From Nitrospiraceae bacterium (lineage in GTDB: Bacteria > Nitrospirota > Nitrospiria > Nitrospirales > UBA2166): a DNA stretch of 64,000 nt. Location of the stretch: NCBI GenBank assembly GCA_002726235.1, contig PBSN01000008.1, forward strand, positions 448,635 to 512,634. The letters run 5' to 3'. Made by a program: the position numbers and the translations under genes. Positions within the stretch are counted from its first letter, which is position 1; each line of letters starts with the position of its first letter. This document shows positions 1-8,796 of the stretch, piece after piece. The notes below the pieces were generated by a model. That model was not told where the DNA came from and did no database searches. It saw nothing but the letters and a program-made list of their open reading frames with translations.

Positions 1-1
1 C

Positions 2-1282
2 GAAGTCGCCAAGAACGGGCCAGAAACACTCCCCCCTATGCCCAAACCGCCATTCCCCTTTCCTCCCGACGCACCATTCCCATTTCCATTTCAACCCCCA
101 GAGCCAGCACCCCAAAAACGCTCGGGATCTGGAATCTTAATTAACCCAAGTGGCTACATCGTCACCAATAATCACGTTGTTGAAGGGGCAACTGAGGTCA
201 CCGTCACACTTTCCGACAGGAGAGAACTTAAGGGAACCATTGCCGGAACAGACCCGCAGACAGACTTAGCTGTTGTTGTCATTCAAGGCGATGATCTCCC
301 CGCAATGAAGTGGAGCGATTCTGACCAAGTCGATGTCGGTGATCTCGTTCTGGCTATTGGAAGTCCTTTCGGATTAACACAGACAGTCACAATGGGGATT
401 ATCAGTGCACTTGGCCGCGGCAACGTTGGAATCACAGAGTATGAAGACTTCATTCAAACCGATGCCGCTATTAATCCAGGAAATTCTGGTGGCCCCCTAG
501 TTAATATGGCCGGCAACCTGATCGGAATAAACACCGCAATCTTTTCCCGCACTGGAGGCTCGGAAGGCATTGGCTTTGCCATTCCAAGTAATATCGCGCA
601 ACACATCGTCAATAGCTTAATCCAAACCGGAAGTGTCGTTCGCGGCTGGCTTGGAGTGTCTATCCAAGATATGACCCCTGCTCTCGCTGAAGCGTTTGGT
701 CTTCAAACGATGAAAGGCGCGCTCATTGGCCAAATACTTGCTGATAGCCCTGCAGAGAAAGCTGGCCTTCAACAGGGAGACATCATCATTAGATACGCTG
801 ATAAGCTGATTGACAACATGAGTCAGATCCGCAATGCCGCCGCGCAATCTCCGATAGGAAAGAGTGTCGATGTCACCGTTATCAGAGATGGACAAGTACA
901 CACCCATCAGGTCATCGTTACGGTCCGACCGGCCGATCTCTCCGCAAGCGCTGGTTCATTTTCAGGAGAGAGCGAAAACCTTAATAATGTCTTGGCTAAT
1001 CTCCGTGTCCGAGATCTTGATCTTGAGACGTTAGAGCGTCTTGATCTTCCAAGCGACACCTCGGGTGTGCTAGTAGAAGCTGTGCGCCAAAACTCTCCGG
1101 CTGACCACGAGGGCATACGACACGGAGACATTATTCAGCAGATTCGATTTGCCGGCACACAGATGCAAATTACGAACATGACCGATTTCCGTGCTGCTGT
1201 GCGAACAATTGAGAAAGACGACATGATCATTCTGCTTATCCAGCGGCGGGGAAGCAACCTGTTTGTCCCACTTCAGCCCTAA
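2..1282 (+). CDS. HtrA/DegP-type periplasmic serine protease (5' end outside window)
   Basis: Periplasmic trypsin-like protease/chaperone of the Do (HtrA) family that degrades or refolds damaged envelope proteins. The frame is open to the left edge, so the signal peptide and true start lie outside. Numbering from the ATG at 38, the catalytic triad is His46 (NNHV), Asp76 (TDLAV) and Ser150 (GNSGGP). Two PDZ domains follow: the first around residues 205-300, the second in the last 95 residues. The segment before the protease domain is very rich in Pro and Phe (PFPFPP repeats), matching the flexible LA-loop region of this family. tatC follows closely on the same strand. A second HtrA paralogue lies at 60050-61558. 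Family assignment is firm; the symbol (degP, degQ or mucD) cannot be settled. Confidence 0.93.
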   Translation, partial: EVAKNGPETLPPMPKPPFPFPPDAPFPFPFQPPEPAPQKRSGSGILINPSGYIVTNNHVVEGATEVTVTLSDRRELKGTIAGTDPQTDLAVVVIQGDDLPAMKWSDSDQVDVGDLVLAIGSPFGLTQTVTMGIISALGRGNVGITEYEDFIQTDAAINPGNSGGPLVNMAGNLIGINTAIFSRTGGSEGIGFAIPSNIAQHIVNSLIQTGSVVRGWLGVSIQDMTPALAEAFGLQTMKGALIGQILADSPAEKAGLQQGDIIIRYADKLIDNMSQIRNAAAQSPIGKSVDVTVIRDGQVHTHQVIVTVRPADLSASAGSFSGESENLNNVLANLRVRDLDLETLERLDLPSDTSGVLVEAVRQNSPADHEGIRHGDIIQQIRFAGTQMQITNMTDFRAAVRTIEKDDMIILLIQRRGSNLFVPLQP

Positions 1283-1290
1283 CAAGATGG

Positions 1291-2184
1291 GTGCCCTCTA
1301 GAGACGACACCATGCCATCGCCCAACTCTGAGCAATCCACATCCACTAGGTTTTTTCAACGGATCCACGACAAAATGTTTCCGTCCATTGATGACAAGAG
1401 GATGCCAATCCTTGTCCATCTGACGGAACTGCGAACACGGCTACTTCGCGCTGCAGTGATCATGAGCATTATCTTTCTAGGCGCCTTTTATTTCGCGCCA
1501 ACTCTTATGACATGGGTCCAAGCTCCTTTATATTCCTATTTCTCACCTTCAAAAATGACATGGGTTGCTTCGGGATTGTCGGACATCACATTTATCTTCC
1601 TCTCCCCGGCTGAAGCATTCTGGAACAGCATCAAAGTCGCAGCGGTTGTCGCAATTTTTATTGTCATGCCTTATGCCCTCTACGAACTATGGAAGTTTGC
1701 CGAGCCTGGCCTTCGTGTCCACGAGCGACGCTTTACGCTCCCCTTTGTCACGTTATGTAGTACCATGTTTTATCTTGGCATCTCGTTTTGTTACCTCGTC
1801 GTTCTTCCGTTTGCGCTCAACTTTCTCGTCGGATACGGCATCGATGCAGGATTTACCCCTCAGCTCTCAATTGGCATTTTCGTTGGCTTTAATTTGTGGC
1901 TACTACTTGTCTTCGGCCTGATTTTTGAACTGCCGATGCTGATGACATTACTGGCCAAGTTAGGGCTTGTAGATGCTCCTTGGCTCCGAAGGTATCGAAA
2001 ATGGGCCTATCTTTGTTTTTTCATTCTTGGCGCTATCCTTACTCCAACGCCGGATCCTTTCAACCAGACATTGATGGCCGTGCCACTTGTTGTCTTCTAC
2101 GAAGTGGGTATCGTCGGTGCACGTTTCTTTGCGAAGCCAGCTAAGTTTGAAGCACCCCACATTGTCCAAAGTACAAACCAGTAA
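1291..2184 (+). CDS. tatC: Sec-independent protein translocase TatC
   Basis: TatC is the multispanning inner-membrane receptor that binds twin-arginine signal peptides and, with TatA/B, exports folded proteins. The HLTELR motif is at residues 43-48, with the conserved Glu at 46. The periplasmic/TM2 motif containing SPAEAF (Glu108) is present, as are about six hydrophobic segments and the C-terminal LTPTPDP motif. The frame opens with GTG at 1291; an ATG at 1312 is an equally plausible start because TatC N-termini vary. No tatA/tatB gene is next to it, so those subunits must be encoded elsewhere. It sits 8 bp after the HtrA gene and 30 bp before moeA, whose molybdenum cofactor product is loaded into many Tat substrates. 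A shared transcript is likely but not proven. Confidence 0.95.
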   Translation: MPSRDDTMPSPNSEQSTSTRFFQRIHDKMFPSIDDKRMPILVHLTELRTRLLRAAVIMSIIFLGAFYFAPTLMTWVQAPLYSYFSPSKMTWVASGLSDITFIFLSPAEAFWNSIKVAAVVAIFIVMPYALYELWKFAEPGLRVHERRFTLPFVTLCSTMFYLGISFCYLVVLPFALNFLVGYGIDAGFTPQLSIGIFVGFNLWLLLVFGLIFELPMLMTLLAKLGLVDAPWLRRYRKWAYLCFFILGAILTPTPDPFNQTLMAVPLVVFYEVGIVGARFFAKPAKFEAPHIVQSTNQ

Positions 2185-2214
2185 AGTACATTCAACAACG
2201 GGAACTCAAATATT

Positions 2215-3459
2215 ATGAGCAACTTCTTCACTCCACTCGTCGAAGCCCAACACACCGTTCTTGAAGCATGTTCTGTTCTCGGAAAAGAAAAGGTCGGCAT
2301 CATAGAATCGCTTGGCCGAACTTTAGCGGAAGACCTCATTGCCAAACGTGCAAATCCTCCATGGAATAATTCCGCAATGGATGGCTTTGCCGTACGAAAC
2401 GCAGATCTTCCGACCGATCATCTAGTTCCAGAACCAGTGACGTTGAACGTAATTGAAGAGGTCCCCGCAGGGCGTTCTGCGACCCGTTCGGTAGGCCGCG
2501 GAGACGCTATTCGAATCATGACCGGCGCACCAGTCCCCGCTGGAGCCGATACCGTGATCAAGATAGAGGACACCGAACCAACAAAAACGCACGTCAAAAT
2601 TTTCTCCGCCGTTAAAACAGGGTCTCATATCCGCAAGCAAGGTGAAGATATTACGAAAGGTGAATGCCTTATCCCACGTGGCACAACTATCCGACCGGCT
2701 GAAATTGGCATTCTCGCGATGATGGGGAAGCCTTTGATCTTTGTTCACCAACGTCCTCAAGTGGCAATCCTTTCCACCGGGGATGAATTAATGGATCTTG
2801 ATGACCAATTCGACGAAGACAAAATTACGAATTCGAATGGGTACGCCTTTGCCGCGCAAACACGCGAGGCCGGAGGGACTCCCATTGTGCTCGGAATTTC
2901 CAAAGATCGCCCTGAAGATTTAAAAGAGAAAATTAGCGAGGCCTCCAACGCAGATATCCTCGTGATCTCCGGAGGCGTTTCCATGGGGGATTATGACTTT
3001 ACCAAATTAGTCCTCAGTGAACTCGGCAAGAACGTTCACGCATGGAAGCTCGCGATCAAGCCAGGACAACCCGTGACATTTGGGACAATACGAGACACTC
3101 TTTGCTTTGGGTTACCAGGAAACCCTGTCTCATCAATGATCACGTTTGAACAATTGGTCCGCCCAGTAATTCTAAAGATGTCAGGACAGACCAATCTTTT
3201 TCGTCTTACCATACAAGCGACCTTTCAAGAGACATTTTCCAAACGGCCGGACCGTCGCCATTTCTTACGCGGTATTGTTCGTATCGAAAACGGAATTCCA
3301 ACTGTTCGAACTACAGGCAACCAAGGATCTGGCATCCTCACCTCAATGCTCAAAGCCAACGCCTTAATTGATATTCCAGAGTCGGTAGAACAACTCAAGC
3401 CTGGAGACATGGTGTCTGTACAGATGTTAAGCGAACACGTTCCACATATTTCAAGTTGA
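2215..3459 (+). CDS. moeA: Molybdopterin molybdenumtransferase MoeA
   Basis: MoeA inserts molybdate into adenylylated molybdopterin to form molybdenum cofactor. The 414-residue length is normal. Visible hallmarks are the N-terminal NNSAMDGFA motif, the MTGAPVPAGADTV motif, the MoCF-biosynthesis domain with STGDEL and SGGVSMGDYD, and the LPGNPVS motif. A C-terminal beta-barrel domain (domain IV) closes the protein. The gene starts with ATG shortly after tatC and is followed after 7 bp by mobB, which makes a compact Moco unit. The pairing with tatC is sensible because many molybdoenzymes leave the cell folded through Tat. No molybdate transporter or other moa genes are in the window. Confidence 0.96.
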   Translation: MSNFFTPLVEAQHTVLEACSVLGKEKVGIIESLGRTLAEDLIAKRANPPWNNSAMDGFAVRNADLPTDHLVPEPVTLNVIEEVPAGRSATRSVGRGDAIRIMTGAPVPAGADTVIKIEDTEPTKTHVKIFSAVKTGSHIRKQGEDITKGECLIPRGTTIRPAEIGILAMMGKPLIFVHQRPQVAILSTGDELMDLDDQFDEDKITNSNGYAFAAQTREAGGTPIVLGISKDRPEDLKEKISEASNADILVISGGVSMGDYDFTKLVLSELGKNVHAWKLAIKPGQPVTFGTIRDTLCFGLPGNPVSSMITFEQLVRPVILKMSGQTNLFRLTIQATFQETFSKRPDRRHFLRGIVRIENGIPTVRTTGNQGSGILTSMLKANALIDIPESVEQLKPGDMVSVQMLSEHVPHISS

Positions 3460-3466
3460 ACCGCAG

Positions 3467-3991
3467 ATGAAAAACACAACCCCGATCCTATGCTTTGTCG
3501 GCCGCTCAAATAGTGGGAAAACAACCCTCATTGAACGACTGATTCACTCACTGACCCAATCAAGATATCGCATCGCAGCCATTAAACATGCCGGACACGG
3601 TTTTGATCTTGATACCGAAGGCAAAGACAGCTGGCGGCACAAACGCGCAGGCGCACGTACAGTTATTGTGAAATCAAAAACTAGCCTTGCGCTCTTCTCG
3701 GACATCGAAGATTCCGTTTCACTCACCACCCTTCGGGACCAATACATTTGCAACACCGACCTGATCATCGCGGAAGGGTGGAAAAGCGAGAATTACCCAA
3801 AGATTGTGGTCGTACGCGACCACTTTGGGGAGATTGATGTCAAGGATAATGGTCTCCTCGCCGTGGTTTCACGCGCCCCAGTTGACGTGGCGGTTCCTAT
3901 TATCCACCCTGACGACATCCCAACCCTCGCTTCCTTGGTGCGCGAATACTTCCCGATCGGAGATATACATCCCCCTATCCTGCGGAAATAA
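3467..3991 (+). CDS. mobB: Molybdopterin-guanine dinucleotide biosynthesis adaptor MobB
   Basis: MobB is a small P-loop GTPase that assists MobA in attaching GMP to molybdopterin, giving the MGD cofactor used by DMSO-reductase-type enzymes. The Walker A motif lies at residues 12-20 (G-R-S-N-S-G-K-T-T). The family's KHAGHGFDLD and EGKDSWRH segments follow, with an IIAEGWK motif further on. At 174 residues it has the usual size. It starts 7 bp after moeA, so co-transcription and coupled translation are likely. mobA itself is not in the window. Confidence 0.93.
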   Translation: MKNTTPILCFVGRSNSGKTTLIERLIHSLTQSRYRIAAIKHAGHGFDLDTEGKDSWRHKRAGARTVIVKSKTSLALFSDIEDSVSLTTLRDQYICNTDLIIAEGWKSENYPKIVVVRDHFGEIDVKDNGLLAVVSRAPVDVAVPIIHPDDIPTLASLVREYFPIGDIHPPILRK

Positions 3992-4059
3992 GTCGCCAAT
4001 TATCAAACACCAATTTGCTCAACATTTATCTTCTGACCCATTCTTAACGGAGCAATATC

Positions 4060-4788
4060 TTGGCTAAAACAATAGTCAGAGTCCGAGAACTCACTAAGAG
4101 ATTTAACGGACTCACTGCCGTTGACCGCATCTCCTTTGACATCTACGAGGGGGAGATCATTGGCTTGCTCGGACCAAATGGTGCAGGCAAAACAACGACG
4201 ATCCATATGCTTTTAGACATCGTGACTCCGAACTCCGGACAAATCTTGATCGATGGTCGAAATCTTAGTCAGTACCGAGAAGAAATTTTACGTCAGATCA
4301 ACTTCGCGTCAAGTCATATCGCCATGCCATATTCATTGACCGTCGAGGAGAATCTGCAGATCTTCGCCAGACTATATGAATTGCCTCACCGCCAAGAGCG
4401 TATCGAGCAGGTTATTGATGAGCTTGACATGGCTTCGCTTCGCGCCAAGCTGACTCGAACTCTATCCTCTGGACAGATGACTCGGCTTTCTCTGGCTAAA
4501 GCCTTTCTAACTCAACCAAAACTTCTCCTCCTTGATGAGCCTACTGCGAGCCTAGATCCCGACAGTGCAGACAAAACACGAGCCTTGGTACGCAAATACC
4601 AAAGACATTTCGGATGTACCATCCTCTACACATCACATAACATGAGAGAAATGGAAGAAATGTCTGATCGAATTATTTTTTTACAACGTGGGAAAGTAGT
4701 AGCAAGTGGTACCACACAGGAAATCATCTCCCAATTTGGCCGACGTGATTTAGAAGACGTGTTTCTCACCGTCGCCAGAACCGGATAG
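4060..4788 (+). CDS. ABC transporter ATP-binding protein (ABC-2 export type)
   Basis: Cytoplasmic ATPase subunit that powers the membrane permease encoded next door. Walker A (GPNGAGKTT) is at residues 38-46, the LSSGQ signature at 135-139, Walker B (LLLLDEP) around 156-161 and a TSHN switch histidine follows. The start is an uncommon TTG, supported by an ACGGAG ribosome-binding site 7 bp upstream and by the family N-terminus beginning just there. The permease starts 4 bp after the stop. Family members export polysaccharides, drugs or haem, but nothing here identifies the substrate. The unit lies between mobB and a TatT-like lipoprotein and probably functions independently of both. Confidence 0.9.
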   Translation: MAKTIVRVRELTKRFNGLTAVDRISFDIYEGEIIGLLGPNGAGKTTTIHMLLDIVTPNSGQILIDGRNLSQYREEILRQINFASSHIAMPYSLTVEENLQIFARLYELPHRQERIEQVIDELDMASLRAKLTRTLSSGQMTRLSLAKAFLTQPKLLLLDEPTASLDPDSADKTRALVRKYQRHFGCTILYTSHNMREMEEMSDRIIFLQRGKVVASGTTQEIISQFGRRDLEDVFLTVARTG

Positions 4789-4792
4789 CACA

Positions 4793-5590
4793 TTGTCACT
4801 GAGCGGAAACCGAATACGCGCACTTATTCTTCGTCATCTTTTTCTATACCGACGAAGCCTTCCTCGCCTCATGGAAATATTTTACTGGCCACTGCTTGAT
4901 CTTATCGTGTGGGGGTTTATTACTGTCTACCTCGCCCAATTCAAGAATGGACTCCCAAGCGTCGTCGCATTCTTTATTGGTGCCCTCATTTTGTGGGACA
5001 TACTCTTCAGAGCCCAACAGGGGATCACCATTTCTTTCTTAGAAGAAATATGGTCCCGCAATCTCATGAATCTCTTCGCAAGTCCACTAAAACCAGGTGA
5101 GTTTCTCGCCGCGACCATGATCATCAGCCTCTCCAAAGTTGGAGCGGTTTTAATCGTCTCAGTGCTTGTCGCATGGGCCTTCTATTCGTTTAACTTGTTC
5201 ATTCTAGGCATCTCCTTGATCCCATTTATCTTAAACCTCATCATTATGGGATGGGTCATTGGAATCCTCACCACTGCAATTATCATGCGCTACGGGCAAG
5301 AAGCCGAAGTTTTGGCATGGGGAATGGTCTTTATTTTTCAGCCCGTTTCCTGTGTATTTTATCCCATCTCTGTTCTTCCAGGGTTTCTCCAAACTGTTGC
5401 GCAATTGATTCCAGCTGCCCACGTATTCGAAGGCATGCGCGATGTCATTACGAACAGCAATTTTCCTCTCACCGAACTCATGTGGGCCAGTGGGCTAAAT
5501 GCCATATATCTTTTCGCGGCCATTCTGTGGTTTCATTATGTTTATGGCGTTGCAAAGGACAAGGGAATATTGGTGCGAGTCGGAGGATAA
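4793..5590 (+). CDS. ABC-2 type transporter permease
   Basis: Integral inner-membrane partner of the preceding ATPase. It has about six hydrophobic segments over 265 residues, and a Glu/Arg-containing motif (FLEEIWSRNLMNLFASPL) typical of the ABC-2 permease cytoplasmic loop. The tail carries the PAAHVFEGMRD motif seen near the end of family members. The likely start is TTG at 4793, only 4 bp after the ATPase stop, so the two are almost certainly translationally coupled; both genes of the pair use TTG. The substrate is unknown. ABC-2 permeases of this size form homodimers. Confidence 0.88.
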   Translation: MSLSGNRIRALILRHLFLYRRSLPRLMEIFYWPLLDLIVWGFITVYLAQFKNGLPSVVAFFIGALILWDILFRAQQGITISFLEEIWSRNLMNLFASPLKPGEFLAATMIISLSKVGAVLIVSVLVAWAFYSFNLFILGISLIPFILNLIIMGWVIGILTTAIIMRYGQEAEVLAWGMVFIFQPVSCVFYPISVLPGFLQTVAQLIPAAHVFEGMRDVITNSNFPLTELMWASGLNAIYLFAAILWFHYVYGVAKDKGILVRVGG

Positions 5591-5705
5591 TTCTCGCAGG
5601 ATATTCAAACAATCTACCCACAAAGTTTTCGCACTCCTGAACTGAGCCACAATTTTTGATCATAACTCCTCACTTCATTGACTTTCCAAAAGACCTCACC
5701 CTATC

Positions 5706-6647
5706 ATGGCAACCGCTATGACCATTAACCCGAAATGGCCTACAGTACTCCTCATTTCAACAGCCGTCGTCTTTGGAATGGGTGGTTGCAGCCTCAATAC
5801 CCTGATGGTGAACCAGATGGCGCCAATTCTCTCTGCAGCTCTCCCATCATTAGAGGTCGAAGAAGATTTTGAGGTTGCACGGGATGCAATCCCAGCTCAG
5901 CTGAAACTGCTTGAAGGCTTTCTCGAATCCTCGCCAAACAACCGCCGTCTGCTCGAACTGCTTGCTCGAGGATGGGGCAATTATGCCTTTGGCTTCATCG
6001 AGGACGCAATCGAAGAGGTTAAGGAAAGTGATCCGGCCCGTGCGGAAGTACTCACAGCTCGTGGGCAAAGGTTATATCTCCGTGGCATGAATTACGGACT
6101 TCGTCTCTTAGCCCTTACGGACGATCGTTTCCCCGCCGTAATGAACCAATCACCAAAAAAACTGGAAAAGGCATTACAGGACACCAATGCCCGTGATCTC
6201 ATCCCTGCGCTTTTCTGGACCGGGTTTGGTCTTGCCGGGGCCGTGAACTTGGGGCGTGATCAACCCGAACTCATCGTCCGCCTCCCACAGGTCGAACTGA
6301 TATTCAAACGGATACAGGAACTCGACGAGAGTTTCTTCTATGCGGGATCACATCTTGCGCTTGGCTCATTCTATGCCTCGCGTATCCAGTTGTTCGGAGG
6401 AGATCTTGAAAAAGGAAGGGACCACTTCGAGCGTGCAATTCACCTGACCGATGGAACATTCCTCATGCATAAAGTACTTTACGCATTCTACTATGCGCAT
6501 CACACCCAAAACCGCGAATTATTTGAAAAGTTACTCAACGAAGTCGTGACAACGCCAGCCACAATTCTCCCGGAGCAACACCTCGCCAACGTAATTGCCA
6601 AACGACGTGCACAGCGCTACCTAGCCTGGGCAGACGATCTGTTTTAG
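5706..6647 (+). CDS. TatT-type TRAP-associated lipoprotein (TPR-like)
   Basis: Predicted lipoprotein with a hydrophobic N-terminus and the lipobox G-M-G-G-C, Cys28. The mature part is helical and carries the family features LLARGWGNYAFGFI and FFYAGSHLALGSFYASR, which point to the TRAP transporter T-component (TatT) family. TatT proteins are periplasmic TPR-like trimers thought to bind hydrophobic ligands, sometimes with TRAP-type binding proteins. No TRAP transporter genes are adjacent, so this is an orphan copy. A 115-bp intergenic stretch separates it from the ABC permease upstream. The convergent CDP-alcohol transferase gene lies downstream. An ATG at 5718 is an alternative start. The family call rests on pattern recognition. 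Confidence 0.72.
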   Translation: MATAMTINPKWPTVLLISTAVVFGMGGCSLNTLMVNQMAPILSAALPSLEVEEDFEVARDAIPAQLKLLEGFLESSPNNRRLLELLARGWGNYAFGFIEDAIEEVKESDPARAEVLTARGQRLYLRGMNYGLRLLALTDDRFPAVMNQSPKKLEKALQDTNARDLIPALFWTGFGLAGAVNLGRDQPELIVRLPQVELIFKRIQELDESFFYAGSHLALGSFYASRIQLFGGDLEKGRDHFERAIHLTDGTFLMHKVLYAFYYAHHTQNRELFEKLLNEVVTTPATILPEQHLANVIAKRRAQRYLAWADDLF

Positions 6648-6708
6648 AATTTACCTCCTTTTTACTCATTCTCCTACCCTCTACACTGTGGCAGAGTGTT
6701 TGTTTAAC

Positions 6709-7335
6709 CTATCGGTTCTGAGACTGCACCCGACGCTGCCACAGATACAGCAACCAATAGATGTGTGAGCCGATCGCTGCAAACCAAATAAACCATTCAG
6801 GTTTCGAAACCAGTGCGAGGAACAGAATCAAGACGGAAAAATCTCGATTCGTCAGCTGCACAAGAAAATTGTTCAGTAGCGATTCAGTGGCTCCATTGGC
6901 TGGAGAATCTCGAAGTATCACAAACAAATCGATCAACATTCCAGTAGCCGCCACCATCCCCAACAGCACGTAAATCAAGCCCTCCTCACGATACGCGGCC
7001 CACGTAATTCCAGCGATGATAGCAATGTGAACCATGTTATCCGCAAGCAGATCAAAACGGTCCCCAAAGGGCGACTCAAGATGTTTGATCCTCGCAACCT
7101 CACCATCACAGCAATCGACAATTAATGAGAGTTGAAAGAGCAAGGCGCCAATGATGCCTCCGGCATACCCGCCATAGGCAAATGCGGCTGCGGCACCTAA
7201 GCCGATAAACATGGCAAGAAGGGTAATGGAGTTAGGAGTAAGGGAAGTCTTCAGAAAAAGCAGGGTAAGAGGACGGGAACACTTGCGGTTTAAATGCCTA
7301 TCGACAAACCCATCTGTACGAACCACAGATGCCAC
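6709..7335 (-). CDS. CDP-alcohol phosphatidyltransferase family protein
   Basis: Membrane enzyme that transfers a phospho-alcohol group from a CDP-linked donor to an acceptor alcohol. The diagnostic CDP-OH motif is complete: Asp74, Asp77-Gly78, Ala81-Arg82, Gly91, Asp95 and Asp99, giving the four metal-binding aspartates. Several hydrophobic segments surround it. The reading frame begins at GTG 7335, two codons after an in-frame TAA, so the N-terminus is short and the start is not strongly supported. It is the last gene on the minus strand of the phosphonate-type cluster. With the LicC/PntC-like nucleotidyltransferase upstream it would plausibly attach CMP-activated aminoethylphosphonate to a lipid. 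A 465-bp gap separates it from the next upstream gene, so it may have its own promoter. Confidence 0.82.
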   Translation of the reverse strand: MASVVRTDGFVDRHLNRKCSRPLTLLFLKTSLTPNSITLLAMFIGLGAAAAFAYGGYAGGIIGALLFQLSLIVDCCDGEVARIKHLESPFGDRFDLLADNMVHIAIIAGITWAAYREEGLIYVLLGMVAATGMLIDLFVILRDSPANGATESLLNNFLVQLTNRDFSVLILFLALVSKPEWFIWFAAIGSHIYWLLYLWQRRVQSQNR

Positions 7336-7800
7336 GGATTATATTACAACTGAGTGAATAATTATTCATCCTCACAACGCATCGGCAATACGTCGAGATT
7401 GTGATGACGTGCGTTGCTATCACCAGCCCAAATATTAAGCGCCAACCCGTAAACTTGGTAGAGAGGATTATGCCAGCCAATATGCCATTCACTGAGTGTC
7501 CAAACGCGATATGGACACTCAGAGTTACTCATAACATTGCCATATCACACTAAAGGTCGCGTTTTTTTCTCTGCCCCCTTTCTTCTGCCTTCACGATATC
7601 ATCAACGCTCACCAATAAGAGTGCCTTTTATCCCAAGGCGTTTTACAACTCTCTCACCAGGCATAACCCTTGATGCTTTGATTGGTCACCAAGCAAATAG
7701 CAGGAACACAGAAGCACAGGGAATGGAGAGAGATGTGATCGAGAAAGAACACCAAGTCTGCTGGTATGGCGAGCAAAGATAGGCCTTTAGGTTGGGAAGC
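7336..7800. other. Intergenic stretch inside the phosphonate-type cluster
   Basis: No convincing gene was found in these 465 bases. Minus-strand reading frames are short and broken by stops. One hydrophobic 64-codon frame at 7298-7492 overlaps the transferase start and has no recognisable family. The only clear structure is the perfect 10-bp inverted repeat at 7492-7522. The stretch may hold a promoter for the CDP-alcohol transferase or the remains of a lost gene. Confidence 0.5.
7492..7522. repeat. Perfect 10-bp inverted repeat (hairpin)
   Basis: CTGAGTGTCC at 7492-7501 is matched exactly by GGACACTCAG at 7513-7522, leaving an 11-base loop. There is no T-run on either side, so it is not a classical intrinsic terminator. 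It lies between the QW-repeat gene and the CDP-alcohol transferase, about 160 bases before the latter's start, and could be an operator, processing site or attenuator. Confidence 0.6.
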
Positions 7801-8778
7801 TTAGTCAAGATATCCCCAACATCTCATGATCTTGATAGAATCCTCTTCACTGTACACGAGAAATTTAAGCATCGTATCAAGTCCGTTACAGGCACGCTCA
7901 AGATTCGTATCCATTCCGGGGAAATCAGGCCACCCTTGCTCGTTCTTGGTCATCATAATCCAATCCATGCCGGCTTGAATCGCGGGATCGCATTGGCGCT
8001 CAATTCCAAGCATGCGAGAAACCAACATCAGCGATCGCACGGAGTCCATAGTATGCTCGACACTGTCATTGTCCCATGACCCGCTTTCTGCCTGCAATGA
8101 CAATAAAAGTTCTGCCCCTTTACGACATGGGCGACTTACTCGCATGACGTTTTCGATCATCACATCGGCGACCAATGAATCTTGTATGAGATGTGCAGTA
8201 AGTGCAACACCCGTCGGATAGAACTCTTGGTCATACCATCCCCCATCCGTTGATTGATTATCGAGAATAAACTGCATCCCTTTCTTCCATGATTCTGTCA
8301 CCTTTTTCCGCATCGTCGTTCCAAATTCCTTCCCTAACACAAGTACCACATTTAAAAAACTTACAGGGTAGCTCGTGGCGTCCAAATCTGACCAGGAAGG
8401 ATCAACCCATCTCCCATCAGGCTTCTGGGCATCAAGAAAATATCGTATCGCGAGTTGAACGGATCCGGAAAGACGTTCATACTTTAGAAGCTGATTTCCA
8501 CGAATAAGCATAAGGCCACAGAAGGCAGATACCCAAACCTTGCTTTCAGTGTCGGTACCAGTTTGCCCCCATCCACCATCCTCATTTTGCTGCGCTCCAA
8601 GCGCAATAAACTCTGGAGTCGATGTCTCGACGACCTTCTTGTGAATCAAAACACGCAACGCATGTGCCACTAACTTCAAATCGTGCTGATCACTTGTGGT
8701 TAGACTCCAATTGTCATATTCTGACCGCAAGTACGCATATTCGCTTTCAATAACTGACTCTATCTCTTCCGGCGTCAT
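7801..8778 (-). CDS. QW-repeat protein with terpene cyclase/prenyltransferase alpha-alpha fold
   Basis: A 325-residue protein with about five repeats of the QW/PFTB type: QNEDGGWGQ (residues 64-72), QKPDGRWVD (118-126), NQSTDGGWYD (174-183), LQAESGSWDN (228-237) and KNEQGWPDF (278-286). Such repeats build the alpha-alpha barrel of squalene-hopene cyclases and protein prenyltransferase beta subunits. This protein is only about half the length of a hopene cyclase and has no signal peptide. No complete DxDD acid motif is visible; residues 131-135 read DLDAT. The start at ATG 8778 has a strong GGAGG-rich ribosome-binding site. It begins 18 bp after the nucleotidyltransferase gene, so it belongs to the phosphonate-type operon, where such a protein is unexpected. 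Its role is unknown: it could act on a terpenoid lipid or merely be a binding scaffold. Confidence 0.75.
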   Translation of the reverse strand: MTPEEIESVIESEYAYLRSEYDNWSLTTSDQHDLKLVAHALRVLIHKKVVETSTPEFIALGAQQNEDGGWGQTGTDTESKVWVSAFCGLMLIRGNQLLKYERLSGSVQLAIRYFLDAQKPDGRWVDPSWSDLDATSYPVSFLNVVLVLGKEFGTTMRKKVTESWKKGMQFILDNQSTDGGWYDQEFYPTGVALTAHLIQDSLVADVMIENVMRVSRPCRKGAELLLSLQAESGSWDNDSVEHTMDSVRSLMLVSRMLGIERQCDPAIQAGMDWIMMTKNEQGWPDFPGMDTNLERACNGLDTMLKFLVYSEEDSIKIMRCWGYLD

Positions 8779-8796
8779 GTATGTACTCCCCTCCTC

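Noticed and set aside
7537-7782. 81-codon plus-strand frame inside the cluster gap
   Set aside because: Opposite to the operon direction, no family, and begins without a ribosome-binding site.
8374-8388. DLDAT as a DxDD-type class II cyclase acid motif in the QW protein
   Set aside because: The final Asp is Ala and the motif lies in a repeat position shared by other repeats, so it is not evidence of cyclase activity.
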